From assembly GCF_024397975.1 (NCBI RefSeq), contig NZ_CP073745.1:3746501-3810500 (forward strand): 64,000 bases of DNA, in the 5' to 3' direction. Origin of the DNA: Bacterioplanoides sp. SCSIO 12839 (GTDB taxonomy: Bacteria > Pseudomonadota > Gammaproteobacteria > Pseudomonadales > Oceanobacteraceae). Numbering within the stretch: the first letter of the stretch is position 1; each line of letters begins with the position of its first letter. The position numbers and the translations under genes were made by a program. The notes under the pieces were generated by a model, which made no database searches, had not been told where the DNA came from, and saw nothing but the letters and a program-made list of their open reading frames with translations. This document shows positions 55,116-64,000 of this stretch, piece by piece.

Positions 55116-56293
55116 AAATACTGATGCTGTGCTTAATCATTACATTAATCGCAGGCTTGTTCTTCGGCACTCTGGTCAGCATTGATGCAGGCTATGTGCT
55201 GTTGAGCTGGGATGTTTATACGCTGGAGACCAGCTTATGGTTTTTCCTGCTGATCCTGGCGGCAACCACCCTTTCGATGTACATCGTTATTCGTGCCAGC
55301 TTACTGCTGCTGGGCAGTGACTGGCGCTTTAATGAATGGCGCAAAGAGCGTGGCCGTATCCGGGCACGTCGCATGACCACCCGTGGCTTTCTGGCGCTGG
55401 CACAAGGTCAGTGGCGTCGTGCTGAGCGTCAGCTGCGCTCGTCCGCCGTAAACTCCGACACGCCACTGATTAACTATCTGGCAGCCGCTCGTGCCGCTTA
55501 TGAACAGGGCGACACCGATTCCACCGACGAGCTGTTAAAAGCTGCTAGTCAAAGTACCAAAGGCTCCGAACTGGCCGTTGGCATCACTCAGGTGCAGTTA
55601 TTACAGTCGCGCAAACAGTTTGAACAAGCGCTGGCAGTGCTGTTACGCCTGCGCGGCAAACACCCTAAACACGCCTATGTACTGAAATTACTGGTGAAAA
55701 CCTATCAGGAACTGGAAGACTGGGTAGCACTCAATGAGTTACTGCCAACACTGAAAAAGCTGGCGCGCATTCCGGCGGAAGAACTCACCAAACTGGAGCA
55801 GAACGTTCAATTACAGTTATTGGAACGTGCGGCACACAGCTATGGCGGCAACCAGGTGCAGTCGTTAAAAGACATCTACAGCAACATGCCTCGTTCCGCC
55901 CGTGTGTCTCAACCCGTGGTGAAACGTTACACCGAACTGCTGCTGGAACAGGGCGAAGAAAGATTAGCCGAACAGGAATTACGCAACGCTCTGAGCAGCG
56001 TCTGGCATGACGATCTGATTTGTTTATATGGCCGGCTCAATGGCGATATCAACAAACAGCTGTTATTTGCCGAGCAACAATTAACCGAACGTCCTAACGA
56101 TCCAATGTTATTGCTGATCCTCGGCCGCCTGGCGTTGCGCCAGGAGAATTTCGCTAAGGCCCGGGAATTCCTGCAAACCGGCTTACGCATTAAAGGTATG
56201 CCGGAGCTGCATGCTGAAATGGGTAAGTTATTAATGGCTGAAGGTGACCAGGTAGCCGCGTGTGAACATTTCCAGCTGGCACTGGGCAATTGA
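55112..56293 (+). CDS. hemY: HemY family protein
   Basis: 393 residues, ATGA overlap with hemX. Two N-terminal membrane helices (ILMLCLIITLIAGLFFGTLV and WFFLLILAATTLSMYIVI), the HemY signature RARRMTTRGFLALAQGQWRRAERQL, and then TPR-like repeats to the end (for example DPMLLLILGRLALRQENF). A membrane protein of the haem operon with undefined biochemical role; not a protoporphyrinogen oxidase of the Bacillus HemY type. Confidence 0.93.
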   Translation: MKILMLCLIITLIAGLFFGTLVSIDAGYVLLSWDVYTLETSLWFFLLILAATTLSMYIVIRASLLLLGSDWRFNEWRKERGRIRARRMTTRGFLALAQGQWRRAERQLRSSAVNSDTPLINYLAAARAAYEQGDTDSTDELLKAASQSTKGSELAVGITQVQLLQSRKQFEQALAVLLRLRGKHPKHAYVLKLLVKTYQELEDWVALNELLPTLKKLARIPAEELTKLEQNVQLQLLERAAHSYGGNQVQSLKDIYSNMPRSARVSQPVVKRYTELLLEQGEERLAEQELRNALSSVWHDDLICLYGRLNGDINKQLLFAEQQLTERPNDPMLLLILGRLALRQENFAKAREFLQTGLRIKGMPELHAEMGKLLMAEGDQVAACEHFQLALGN

Positions 56294-56374
56294 TCCCGCT
56301 TAGCAAGCCCATCCTCGCGTTAAGTGATGGGCTGCTAACGCTTGATTACGGCAGATAGGCTTGAGGCCTCGGGG

Positions 56375-57643
56375 CTACTGGAGCTTGCTGGGTTTACCCG
56401 CCGTTTTTCGTGCCAACAACCATTCTTCCTGTGTTCTTGCCGCTTCATCCGCTGGCAACTTCATCAGCACTTCAAAAAAGTCTTCATGCAGATGACTTTT
56501 CAGAATCTCACGACGCGGCTTACTTTTGACAACGTACACACTCTGAATATTCTGGTGATCCAGCTTCCGCCATTGCTGCTCGTCTTTGACGCCGATATAA
56601 CGATGGCCTTCCAGTGCTTTAATCAGTTTATTCGTTTGGGTTGAGCCGGCACGTTCCGCCGCGTCTTTAAACTGATAAACGATGCTGTAAGCTGAAGCGG
56701 CAGCACTCGAAGGGTGCGCTTCGAATTTTTTCAGGAATGCCTCAACAAAGGTTTTGCCACTGGCGTAATCATACTGATAAGGCACCTGCCAGCTCCACGG
56801 CACGGCACCAATCACACCCTCCATGATGCCCGCACCCGCGGCTTTGGCCATACCCAGCGTGAGGTTTGGCACAATAATCGTCATCTTGTCTTTGATGTTC
56901 ATCCGCTGAGCCACACGTAAGGCATGCGCCATATCATCGCCAAACTGAATCAACATCAGCACGTCCGCCCCGGACGCTTGTGCAGCTTCCAACGCTGTCA
57001 CAAAATCCGATTCGCGCGGGCGAGGAAAGCGAACCTTAACTCCAGGGTTCTGCGCTGCATCCATGGTATCGGTAAACGTACGTAGCGACTCTTCGGTACT
57101 CCATCCCCAGCTATAATCTGCGGTGATATAAAACAGCTTTTTACCTCGCAGCTCATCACTGAGGTAACGACCTAACGCTTTAGAGGCCATCCACGCGTTG
57201 TAGCTTTCACGAAACATATGCCGGTGCCCTTCAACACCAGTCGTACCATTGGCATAGGTTAATGTGCCAAAGTAGATGCGCTTTTGTTGTGCGGCTTCTT
57301 TACCGGCGGCGATGGCAACGGAGCTGGAAACACCACCAAACAACATGGCCGCTCCTTGTTTGGCCAGGGTCTTAACATTGGCAACGGCTTTATCCGGCTT
57401 TGAGGCGGTATTGGCCGTCAGCAGTTCCAGCGGTTTGCCGAGCACACCACCGTTGGCATTGATTTCTTCAATCGCCAGTAATGCGCCACGGGCCTGCATA
57501 ATGCCCTGCTGTTTGTAACGCCCGGTAGAGGGGTAATTGAGACCCAGTTTGATCGTCTCTGCCGCCTGCACGAATGGGGCTGCAATCATCAGGCTTGCGG
57601 TTATCCAACGACTGACAATACGCCAGCTCACTAATCCACGCAT
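56375..57643 (-). CDS. ABC transporter substrate-binding protein (branched-chain amino acid type)
   Basis: 422 residues with a signal peptide (TASLMIAAPFVQA). Type I periplasmic binding fold, Peripla_BP_6: ETIKLGLNYPSTGRYKQQG, ALLAIEEINANGGVLGKPLELL, GGVSSSVAIAAGKEAAQQKRI and FYITADYSWGWSTEESLRTF. The ligand is unknown; no permease or ATPase gene is adjacent, so it is an orphan that may work with a remote transporter or sensor. It converges with hemY. Confidence 0.85.
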   Translation of the reverse strand: MRGLVSWRIVSRWITASLMIAAPFVQAAETIKLGLNYPSTGRYKQQGIMQARGALLAIEEINANGGVLGKPLELLTANTASKPDKAVANVKTLAKQGAAMLFGGVSSSVAIAAGKEAAQQKRIYFGTLTYANGTTGVEGHRHMFRESYNAWMASKALGRYLSDELRGKKLFYITADYSWGWSTEESLRTFTDTMDAAQNPGVKVRFPRPRESDFVTALEAAQASGADVLMLIQFGDDMAHALRVAQRMNIKDKMTIIVPNLTLGMAKAAGAGIMEGVIGAVPWSWQVPYQYDYASGKTFVEAFLKKFEAHPSSAAASAYSIVYQFKDAAERAGSTQTNKLIKALEGHRYIGVKDEQQWRKLDHQNIQSVYVVKSKPRREILKSHLHEDFFEVLMKLPADEAARTQEEWLLARKTAGKPSKLQ

Positions 57644-57722
57644 CGTTCTCTCCGAATTCTTTGGGTTCTGGAAATGGTCATTTCCAATGACTCAGATACT
57701 GCCGGATAATCTGAGTGAACTA

Positions 57723-57986
57723 GGGCCTGTTAAGACTATTTAGATCTTTGCTGCTGGCTGTCAGCTTTTTCATGAGCAAGGCATGAGGAGCGTCATTTAA
57801 CGAGTTAAATCAGCAACGAGTAACACAGCTCAGGGAAAAATTGACTTCAGCCCTTCGGGTTATGGCTGAAAGTCTTTCACTCAGCGTTGCTTATCATTCA
57901 TTTAACTCGTTAAACATCATTCTTCGCGCCTTGATTGAAAAACTTTCAGCACATAACAGCTTGATCGAAATAGTATTAGCAGGCCC
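57723..57986. repeat. Long imperfect palindrome, MITE-like
   Basis: The 264-bp segment starts GGGCCTGTTAAGACTATTT and ends with AAATAGTATTAGCAGGCCC, which are inverted copies with two mismatches. Inside, TTTAACGAGTTAAAT (57796-57810) faces ATTTAACTCGTTAAA (57900-57914), and the centre has CAGCCCTTCGGG and GGCTGAA hairpins. It contains no supported gene. The layout fits a non-autonomous mobile palindrome. The rest of 57644-58088 is otherwise empty. Confidence 0.6.
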
Positions 57987-58088
57987 AGTGTATGTTGACC
58001 TAACAACCGAAGGTCTGACTTCTAGCCATTAGTCGCAAGAAATAAGTGTAGAAAAAAATGCGGGGAAGACAGGGAAGTGATTTCAGAA

Positions 58089-58114
58089 AATACCCGGACT
58101 TTTAGCCGGGTATT
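58089..58114 (-). terminator. Terminator hairpin after the ferredoxin-reductase gene
   Basis: AATACCCGG / CCGGGTATT with an 8-nt loop; on the minus strand it is followed by TTC. It lies 7 bp beyond the stop at 58121. Confidence 0.7.
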
Positions 58115-58120
58115 TATTGA

Positions 58121-59161
58121 TCAGGAGCGTGGCGCGTAAGCAAACACATCTGAGTGCATATTGGTTTGAGACAGGCCCAGTTTTTCCAACTGATCGAGCG
58201 TGCCGTACACCATATTCGGAGAACCACAAGCAAACATCTGAACCTGGCTCAGATCGTCGAAATCTTCGTGAATTACCTGATAAATCCAGCCTGCACGACC
58301 ATTCCAGTCATCGGCGTGCTGCTCAATAATCGGATGATAATGGAAGTTCGGGTAATCGTGTGCCCACTGCTGCGGCAGCTCACTCAGATAAAAACCAATG
58401 GCAGCGCGGTTTGACCAATACAGGTGAATTTCCTGATTTGGATTCAGTGCCAGCGCACCTTCAATCAGGGCTTTCATTTGCGAAAAGCCACTGCCCGCCG
58501 CCACCATCAATAGCGGCTGACCATTAGTGCCATTAAGGAAAGACTGATTTAACAGGCAGTCGCCACCCGGTAAAGTCGCACGCACCACGACGGCATTTTG
58601 CAAAAACTTAACCACAGCTTCTGCCGTTGGGCTGTTAGCAGCGATATGTAATTCAAGACGACGACGATCGCCACCGGTCATATCACCGGGCGCAGAGGCA
58701 ATCGAATACGGAAATTGTTTGGCTTCGCCGTTTTCATCTTCCACATCCAGCATCAGATACTGGCCCGGCCAGTAATCGAACGCTTTTCCGGCCGGAGCCA
58801 GCAGTTCAACCCGATACATATTATCCGCCATCAAGCTGACCGAGGGGATCTGGCAAGCCAGCGTCACTTCCGGTTTATGGTTTGGCGCATACACATCATT
58901 CATAACAATCTCAATATCGGTCTTGGGTTGGGCGACGCAGCATAATACCTGATTATCCTGCTCAAGTATGGACTCTCCGAGCGAGTTGCGAAAATTTAGC
59001 TCACCGCTGATCCGATCCCCCTGGCAAATCTGGCAGATTCCGTTTTCACAACTGACAGGCACAATCACACCCTGACGCAACGCCGCCTCGGCGATGGCTT
59101 CGTCTTCTCGGCAGAGAATGGTCACGCCATTAGGCTGGAAGGTTATTTTGTGGGTTTTCAT
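58121..59161 (-). CDS. Ferredoxin-type NAD(P)H:flavin oxidoreductase (CDP-6-deoxyglucoseen reductase-like)
   Basis: 346 residues. The N-terminal plant-type 2Fe-2S domain has CENGICQIC (about residues 34-42) and a later CC pair (QVLCCVAQP). An FAD-binding barrel follows (residues ~100-200, with PFSIASAP-like FPYSIASAPGD) and an NAD-binding domain (LLMVAAGSGFSQMKALIEGAL, FACGSPNMVY). Such a protein commonly neighbours ubiD in Pseudomonas-like genomes and may supply reduced flavin. REP copy 3 separates it from ubiD. Confidence 0.87.
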   Translation of the reverse strand: MKTHKITFQPNGVTILCREDEAIAEAALRQGVIVPVSCENGICQICQGDRISGELNFRNSLGESILEQDNQVLCCVAQPKTDIEIVMNDVYAPNHKPEVTLACQIPSVSLMADNMYRVELLAPAGKAFDYWPGQYLMLDVEDENGEAKQFPYSIASAPGDMTGGDRRRLELHIAANSPTAEAVVKFLQNAVVVRATLPGGDCLLNQSFLNGTNGQPLLMVAAGSGFSQMKALIEGALALNPNQEIHLYWSNRAAIGFYLSELPQQWAHDYPNFHYHPIIEQHADDWNGRAGWIYQVIHEDFDDLSQVQMFACGSPNMVYGTLDQLEKLGLSQTNMHSDVFAYAPRS

Positions 59162-59193
59162 CAGAGCAGAGGCCTCTCTTCAAACAGCACCGT

Positions 59194-59297
59194 AAGCAAC
59201 ACTGATATTTTTCAGCCGCCGGCTGGAAGGCACGTCCTTGTGCCTGCCAGCCTACCGCAACATCCTGTTGCTGCTTTGAAAAACATCAGTATTACTT
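59194..59297 (-). repeat. REP-like structured element, copy 3
   Basis: Minus strand: GCAAC-AGGAT-GTTGC, GGTAG, then GGCTGG / CCAGCC around GGCAC-AAGGAC-GTGCC. Outer arms 59194-59214 and 59277-59297 pair at 18 of 21 positions, all three mismatches being G:T on the minus strand. Same orientation as copy 1. It lies between ubiD and the reductase gene. Confidence 0.75.
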
Positions 59298-59316
59298 ACT
59301 GTTTAGCGGGGTTAAC

Positions 59317-60780
59317 TCAGAGTCCCAGCTCATCCCAAATAGCATCAATCTTATCTTTCACATCCTGATCCATCACAATCGGCGTGCCCCATTCACGGTC
59401 GGTTTCCCCCGGCCATTTATTGGTGGCATCCATCCCCATCTTCGAACCTAAGCCCGAGACTGGCGAAGCAAAATCGAGGTAATCAATCGGTGTGTTCTCA
59501 ATCAACGTGGTATCGCGCGCTGGGTCCATCCGTGTAGTAATGGCCCACATCACATCTTCCCAATTACGGGTATCGACATCGTCGTCCACCACAATCACAA
59601 ACTTGGTGTACATAAACTGGCGCAGGAACGACCACACACCCATCATCACCCGTTTAGCATGACCAGGATATTGCTTCTTCATACTCACCACCGCCATGCG
59701 GTAAGAGCAGCCCTCCGGCGGCAGGTAAAAATCGACAATTTCCGGGAATTGCTTTTGCAAAATCGGCACAAACACTTCGTTTAATGCCACCCCCAAAATC
59801 GCGGGTTCATCCGGCGGACGACCGGTGTAGGTGCTGTGGTAGATGGGTTTCTTACGATGGGTAATGCGCTCCACGGTGAATACCGGGAAGTCATCCACTT
59901 CGTTGTAATAACCGGTATGATCGCCAAACGGGCCTTCCGGTGCCATATCGTCCGGGTGAATCACACCCTCTAATACAATCTCTGCCGAAGCGGGCACCAA
60001 CAAATCATTGCCAATACTTTTTACCAGCTCGGTACGACTGTCGCGCAATAATCCAGCAAACGCGTATTCACTTAAGGTATCGGGCACCGGAGTAACAGCC
60101 CCCAGAATGGTGGCCGGGTCAGCACCCAACGCCACCGTGACCGGGAAAGGTTCTCCCGGGTGGGCTTTTTTCCACTCCAGAAAATCTAACGCGCCACCAC
60201 GATGGCTTAACCAGCGCATAATCACCCGGTTTTTACCAATCACCTGCTGGCGATAAATCCCCAGATTATGACGCTCTTTATGCGGCCCTTTAGTGATCAC
60301 CAACGGCCAGGTAATGAGTGGCCCACCGTCGCCGGGCCAGCAATGCTGAACCGGGATTTTGCTTAAATCGACCTCATCACCTTCCAACACTACCTGCTGA
60401 CAGTCGGCTTTTTTGACTTCTTTTGGCCCCATGCTCAGGACTTTCTTGAAGATAGGTAGCTTCGACCAGGCATCCTTCATGCCCTTCGGTGGTTCCGGCT
60501 CTTTCAGAAACGCCAGCAACTTACCCACTTCGCGCAGGGCTTCGATGCTTTCTTCCCCCATGCCCATGGCAACCCGCTCCGGTGTACCAAACAGGTTCGC
60601 CAGCACCGGCATGTCATACCCTTTGGGATTCTCAAACAACAAGGCCGGGCCTTTGGCACGCAGCACCCGATCGGAGATTTCAGTCATTTCCAGATGAGGA
60701 TCAACCGGGTAACTGATGCGTTTCAGCTCACCGCGTTTTTCCAGCATTTTGATAAAGTCACGCAGATCTTTGTATTTCAC
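59317..60780 (-). CDS. ubiD: 4-hydroxy-3-polyprenylbenzoate decarboxylase
   Basis: 487 residues, close to E. coli UbiD (497). Start [22 protein letters not shown] is typical. The prFMN/metal region is shown by [26 protein letters not shown] and the catalytic E-x-P-F-G-D-H-T-G-Y segment in [11 protein letters not shown]. It decarboxylates the ubiquinone ring precursor using prenylated FMN from UbiX. No ubiX is in the window. Confidence 0.97.
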   Translation of the reverse strand: MKYKDLRDFIKMLEKRGELKRISYPVDPHLEMTEISDRVLRAKGPALLFENPKGYDMPVLANLFGTPERVAMGMGEESIEALREVGKLLAFLKEPEPPKGMKDAWSKLPIFKKVLSMGPKEVKKADCQQVVLEGDEVDLSKIPVQHCWPGDGGPLITWPLVITKGPHKERHNLGIYRQQVIGKNRVIMRWLSHRGGALDFLEWKKAHPGEPFPVTVALGADPATILGAVTPVPDTLSEYAFAGLLRDSRTELVKSIGNDLLVPASAEIVLEGVIHPDDMAPEGPFGDHTGYYNEVDDFPVFTVERITHRKKPIYHSTYTGRPPDEPAILGVALNEVFVPILQKQFPEIVDFYLPPEGCSYRMAVVSMKKQYPGHAKRVMMGVWSFLRQFMYTKFVIVVDDDVDTRNWEDVMWAITTRMDPARDTTLIENTPIDYLDFASPVSGLGSKMGMDATNKWPGETDREWGTPIVMDQDVKDKIDAIWDELGL

Positions 60781-60896
60781 CGCCTGCCTCGTTTGTCAGC
60801 TTGGTGTATAGAAGTGGGGCAGCATTCTAACAGCTTCCGGCTGGCTCAGCTGTATAACTGCTGTATAATTCGCGATTTTCTCCAACCATTGCGGAA

Positions 60897-61307
60897 ATGC
60901 CTGAGATGCAAGCCAAAACCACCTTACTGTCTGCCGCCGTCGCCGGATTCACTGGAGTTGCCCTTGGCGCTTTTGGTGCCCACGGTTTAAAGCAGGTGCT
61001 GTCTGAGAAGATGCTAACGGTGTGGCAAACCGCGGTGCAGTATCACTTAGTACACAGCGTTGTGCTGCTGGCACTGGCGGTAGTCTTGCTGCTGTTGCCG
61101 TCTGGTGCGAGCAAAACCTGGCTGCAGCGTTCTGCCACCCTGATGGTGATTGGCCTGCTGTTATTCAGTGGCAGTTTGTATGCCATGGCCCTGACCGATA
61201 TTCGCCCTCTGGGCATGATTACTCCGATTGGTGGGGTTAGCTGGTTAATTGGTTGGGGACTGATGGCCGTGGCTGCGCTAAAATTACCCGATTCCAAACA
61301 GGCTTAG
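60897..61307 (+). CDS. DUF423 family membrane protein
   Basis: 136 residues (a second ATG lies at 60906). Four hydrophobic segments and the family start LSAAVAGFTGVALGAFGAHGLK, then WQTAVQYHLVHSVVLLAL. Homologous to E. coli YgdD. Inner membrane; function unknown. It is divergent from ubiD. Confidence 0.9.
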   Translation: MPEMQAKTTLLSAAVAGFTGVALGAFGAHGLKQVLSEKMLTVWQTAVQYHLVHSVVLLALAVVLLLLPSGASKTWLQRSATLMVIGLLLFSGSLYAMALTDIRPLGMITPIGGVSWLIGWGLMAVAALKLPDSKQA

Positions 61308-61349
61308 AGCTATTCTTAGGCCTGATATTTTTATCACCAGAGAAACACC

Positions 61350-62117
61350 GTGACTGAAGAAAACCAGAACCATGATTCAGCGGCGCATAGTGAAGCTGCC
61401 GCCACTTCGGAAGCTGATACCCACTCAAGCACCGAGAAAAAACAGTACCGCCGCGGTATTAAAAGCTTTGTTATTCGTGCTGGCCGTTTAACCAAAGGTC
61501 AGGAAGGTGCACTGGAGCGCCAGTGGCCCATCATGGGCATGGAGCTGGAAGATGGCCCGATTGATCCGAAGCAGGTGTTCGGTCGAGACAGTCATGTGGT
61601 ACTGGAGATTGGTTACGGTATGGGTCAGTCGTTAGTACAAATGGCACAAGCCGCCCCGGAAAAAGACTTTATTGGTGTGGAAGTGCATCTGCCGGGCGTT
61701 GGTTCATTACTGAATCACGCCGAAGAAGCCGGTGTCACCAACCTGCGTACCTATAAAGATGACGCGATTGAAGTGTTAAAGCTGATACCGGATAACAGCC
61801 TGGATACCGTGCAGCTGTTCTTCCCCGATCCATGGCATAAGAAGAAGCACCACAAACGCCGTATCGTAAATGGTGAGTTCGCCCAGACACTGCGTCGTGT
61901 GCTGAAACCGGGTGGTATCTTCCATATGGCAACCGATTGGGAACCCTACAGCGAACACATGCTCGAAGTGATGGACGTGGCCGAAGGCTATGAAAATATC
62001 GCAGGGCAAGGGCAATGTGTTGATCGTCCGGACCATCGCCCGTACACCAAGTTTGAAAAACGCGGTGAGCGCAAAGGCCACGGTGTTTGGGATATTATGT
62101 ACCGCAAAATCAGCTGA
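61350..62117 (+). CDS. trmB: tRNA (guanine-N7-)-methyltransferase
   Basis: 255 residues from a GTG start at 61350. The first ~30 residues are acidic and low-complexity, then [18 protein letters not shown] begins the conserved part. SAM motif [16 protein letters not shown] near residue 83; the tRNA-binding [14 protein letters not shown] near 155. It makes m7G46 in tRNA. DUF423 lies upstream. Confidence 0.96.
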   Translation: MTEENQNHDSAAHSEAAATSEADTHSSTEKKQYRRGIKSFVIRAGRLTKGQEGALERQWPIMGMELEDGPIDPKQVFGRDSHVVLEIGYGMGQSLVQMAQAAPEKDFIGVEVHLPGVGSLLNHAEEAGVTNLRTYKDDAIEVLKLIPDNSLDTVQLFFPDPWHKKKHHKRRIVNGEFAQTLRRVLKPGGIFHMATDWEPYSEHMLEVMDVAEGYENIAGQGQCVDRPDHRPYTKFEKRGERKGHGVWDIMYRKIS

Positions 62118-62164
62118 TCGCGCAGCGATCAGACGTTTTATAAACAAAAAAGCAGAGCTGAGAG

Positions 62165-62458
62165 ATGTTAAAAAAAGATAAAGAAAAGGTATTTGGTGGT
62201 GACTGGACGGAAGAGCAGTTACGCGCGTTTATTGATGTTGAAAGTCACGACGGCACCGAAGCCGATTACCTGGCCGTGATTCGCGCCTATCGTCATATGG
62301 TACCGGCGACCTTCAAACAGTACATCGAGCTGTTTGTGGCAGAAGGCCATAATCTGAACGCCAAAAACCTCGACGGCACCAGCCTGTTCGCCACCATCTC
62401 CAGCCATACTCAGGGCTCTGAGTACGCGGAAATTCTGAAAGCCGCTGGCGCTGAATAA
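62165..62458 (+). CDS. PA4642 family small protein
   Basis: 97 residues, no signal or membrane segment. The sequence KKDKEKVFGGDWTEEQLRAF and the central YRHMVPATFKQYIELFVAEGHNLNA resemble the PA4642 family, conserved in Pseudomonas and relatives with unknown role. AGAGCTGAGAG lies just upstream. Confidence 0.75.
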   Translation: MLKKDKEKVFGGDWTEEQLRAFIDVESHDGTEADYLAVIRAYRHMVPATFKQYIELFVAEGHNLNAKNLDGTSLFATISSHTQGSEYAEILKAAGAE

Positions 62459-62468
62459 GTAGCTTGTT

Positions 62469-62490
62469 CAGGGGGCTGAACCGCCCCCTG
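62469..62490. terminator. GC-rich hairpin after the PA4642-like gene
   Basis: CAGGGGG / CCCCCTG with an 8-nt loop starts 10 bp after the stop at 62458; the T tract is poor. Confidence 0.5.
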
Positions 62491-62574
62491 TTCATTGGCA
62501 TTAGCTCATAACGAAAAATTACTATCCAATTGGTCAGGTTTCATTAGAATAGCGCGCTTTTTTTGGAATCGGCT

Positions 62575-63891
62575 ATGACCAGACCTTCCCCACTGGCACT
62601 GTTACCTATGGTGCTGTTCTTATCCTTATTTATTGGCAGTGGTCTGTTTTATCAGGCTCAGGGCATCGAGTTTGCCTTTTATGAAATTTCAGCGCCGGTG
62701 GCGATTTTGCCTGCCATTGTGCTGGCGGTGTTATTCGCCAGTGGTTCGCTGAATCAGCGTGTGGAGCAGTTTATTAAGGGCTGTAGTGATCCAACCCTGA
62801 TCACCATGCTACTGATTTTCCTGTTGGCCGGAGGCTTTGCCAGCGTCGCCAAAGCTATTGGTGGTGTTGATGCCACGGTTAATTTTGGCCTGAGCATTAT
62901 TCCGCCGTCATTGGTGTTGCCCGGTTTATTCCTGATGACCGCCTTTATGGCTACCGCAATGGGAACATCCATGGGTACCATCGCCGCCGTTGCACCGATT
63001 GCCGTTGGCCTGACCGAAGCCACCGACCTGTCACTGGCGCTCACCGTCGGCACGGTAGTGGGTGGTGCTATGTTTGGCGATAACCTGTCGATTATTTCTG
63101 ATACCACCATTGCCGCCACTCGGACTCAGGGCTGCTCCATGGCGGATAAATTCCGTATGAACCTGAAGATTGCCATTCCGGCAGCGCTTATCACCATGGT
63201 GTGGTTGTACCTGCAAGGCAGTGAAGTACAAGTTAGCGAAAACACCGAGCACAGCGCAGTCAAAATGATGCCTTATTTGTTGGTGTTGGTATTGGCGGTA
63301 TCGGGCCTGAATGTTCTGGTGGTGTTGCTGGCGGGCATTGTGCTGGCGGGCCTGACCGGGCTGTTACTGGTTGATGACTATCACATTGCGCAATGGGCCC
63401 AAGATATTTACGCCGGTTACACCGGTATGCAGGAAATTATGATCCTGTCGCTTCTGATTGGTGGTCTGGCATATATGATGAAAGAAGCTGGCGGGCTGGA
63501 ATGGCTGGCGCAACAAATCGACAAACTCAGCCGTCGCAAAGAAGCTAAAGATGACCAGCAACGCAGTGGTGAAACCAGCCTCAGCTTAGCCGTTGCGGTA
63601 TCCAACTTATGTACTGCCAACAACACGGTAGCGATTCTGATCAGCGGCGGTTTAGCCAAAGATATCGCTGGCCGTTATCAGGTTGACCCTCGCCGTAGCG
63701 CCAGCCTGATGGACATCACCTCATGTGTGGTACAGGGTATTATTCCCTGGGGCGCACAAATGTTACTGGCGGCTTCCATTGCCGGATTATCACCGTTGCA
63801 ACTGATGGACTCGGTGATTTATTGTTGGATGCTGGCAGTCGCACTGATCATGTCTATCGCCATTGGCCGTCCGCTTGCGGCCCCCAAATAG
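62575..63891 (+). CDS. Na+/H+ antiporter, NhaC family
   Basis: 438 residues from ATG 62575 (the longer frame starts with TTG). About eleven hydrophobic segments. The family region MFGDNLSIISDTTIAATRTQG and the distal SNLCTANNTVAILISGGLAKDIA and GIIPWGAQMLLAAS segments match the NhaC/COG1757 group. A sodium:proton exchanger suits a marine host. The gene stands alone. Confidence 0.88.
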   Translation: MTRPSPLALLPMVLFLSLFIGSGLFYQAQGIEFAFYEISAPVAILPAIVLAVLFASGSLNQRVEQFIKGCSDPTLITMLLIFLLAGGFASVAKAIGGVDATVNFGLSIIPPSLVLPGLFLMTAFMATAMGTSMGTIAAVAPIAVGLTEATDLSLALTVGTVVGGAMFGDNLSIISDTTIAATRTQGCSMADKFRMNLKIAIPAALITMVWLYLQGSEVQVSENTEHSAVKMMPYLLVLVLAVSGLNVLVVLLAGIVLAGLTGLLLVDDYHIAQWAQDIYAGYTGMQEIMILSLLIGGLAYMMKEAGGLEWLAQQIDKLSRRKEAKDDQQRSGETSLSLAVAVSNLCTANNTVAILISGGLAKDIAGRYQVDPRRSASLMDITSCVVQGIIPWGAQMLLAASIAGLSPLQLMDSVIYCWMLAVALIMSIAIGRPLAAPK

Positions 63892-63906
63892 CCGCTTTGC
63901 AAACAT

Positions 63907-63929
63907 CAGCCTCCTGACTGCGGAGGCTG
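63907..63929. terminator. Hairpin between NhaC-type gene and the convergent partial gene
   Basis: CAGCCTCC / GGAGGCTG with a 7-nt loop lies between two convergent stops; it probably serves both. Confidence 0.65.
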
Positions 63930-63943
63930 GCTGACCAAAAACA

Positions 63944-64000
63944 TTAATGAATATGCTCTTTTAACTGTTCAATAACTTGTGGGTCGGTGTGCTTTTCAAA
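63944..64000 (-). CDS. C-terminal end of an unidentified protein (partial)
   Basis: On the minus strand the last 18 codons read FEKHTDPQVIEQLKEHIH and stop with TAA at 63946-63944. The helix-like tail is too short to assign a family. The frame continues past the right edge of the window, and the convergent hairpin next to it supports a real gene end. Confidence 0.5.
   Translation of the reverse strand, partial: FEKHTDPQVIEQLKEHIH

Overview
The window is 64 kb of gammaproteobacterial chromosome. Gene order (zapA-6S RNA-fau; thyA-lgt; polA-DUF2782-thrB; engB-cytochrome c5-cytochrome c4-dsbA-endonuclease-GGDEF; glmR-glmS; hemCDXY; ubiD with a flavin reductase) resembles Pseudomonas, while the mix of lipoproteins, NhaC-type antiporter and repeats suggests a marine member of Oceanospirillales/Oceanospirillaceae. 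That placement is an inference from gene content and gene order only; no rRNA or tRNA gene was seen.

Layout. 1-5.7 kb: end of a small coiled-coil gene, zapA, 6S RNA, fau, an unlisted 41-codon minus-strand gene with a 20-bp palindrome upstream, a SnoaL-like protein, a lipase-like hydrolase, folA and a c-di-GMP phosphodiesterase with a worn-out GGDEF domain. 6-17.7 kb: a clearly AT-richer accessory block of two convergent operons. The plus operon encodes a secreted FG-GAP/ASPIC-UnbV protein, a secreted DUF255 thioredoxin-fold protein, a 1158-residue sulfotransferase-TPR-glycosyltransferase-sulfotransferase fusion and a stand-alone sulfotransferase. The minus operon encodes two small secreted proteins and a third sulfotransferase gene. 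The block sits between the EAL gene and thyA, and both edges carry a similar non-coding element. 17.9-36.3 kb: thyA, lgt, a TSUP permease, a secreted FAD oxidase, a patatin, polA, DUF2782, thrB, a cytochrome c5, a lytic transglycosylase, cinA, YnbE/YdbL-type envelope genes, LemA with an M48 protease, and an ABC exporter. 36.4-40.4 kb: a molybdenum cofactor operon (moaA, mobA, moaB, moaC, moaD, moaE) behind a Moco riboswitch. 40.4-43 kb: fatty-acid degradation genes. 43-48.5 kb: a candidate small RNA next to engB, then cytochromes, dsbA, a nuclease-fold protein and a diguanylate cyclase. 48.5-64 kb: glmR-glmS, a lipoprotein, hemCDXY, a substrate-binding protein, a long palindromic repeat, a ferredoxin-reductase, ubiD, DUF423, trmB, a PA4642-family protein and an NhaC antiporter.

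Most unusual points: (i) the accessory block, which looks like a secreted-protein/glycan sulfation system built on sulfotransferase domains in three genes; (ii) a minus-strand sRNA candidate at about 43136-43262, in the genomic position of Spot 42/ErsA, with two hairpin loops sharing the same C-rich 9-mer, one of which is perfectly complementary over 14 nt to the ribosome binding site of the 41-codon gene at 1368-1493; (iii) a three-copy GTAG-type REP family whose stems covary between copies while GGA loops stay constant, and whose outer arms are different at each locus yet still pair; (iv) palindromic repeats at 26963-27088 and 57723-57986.
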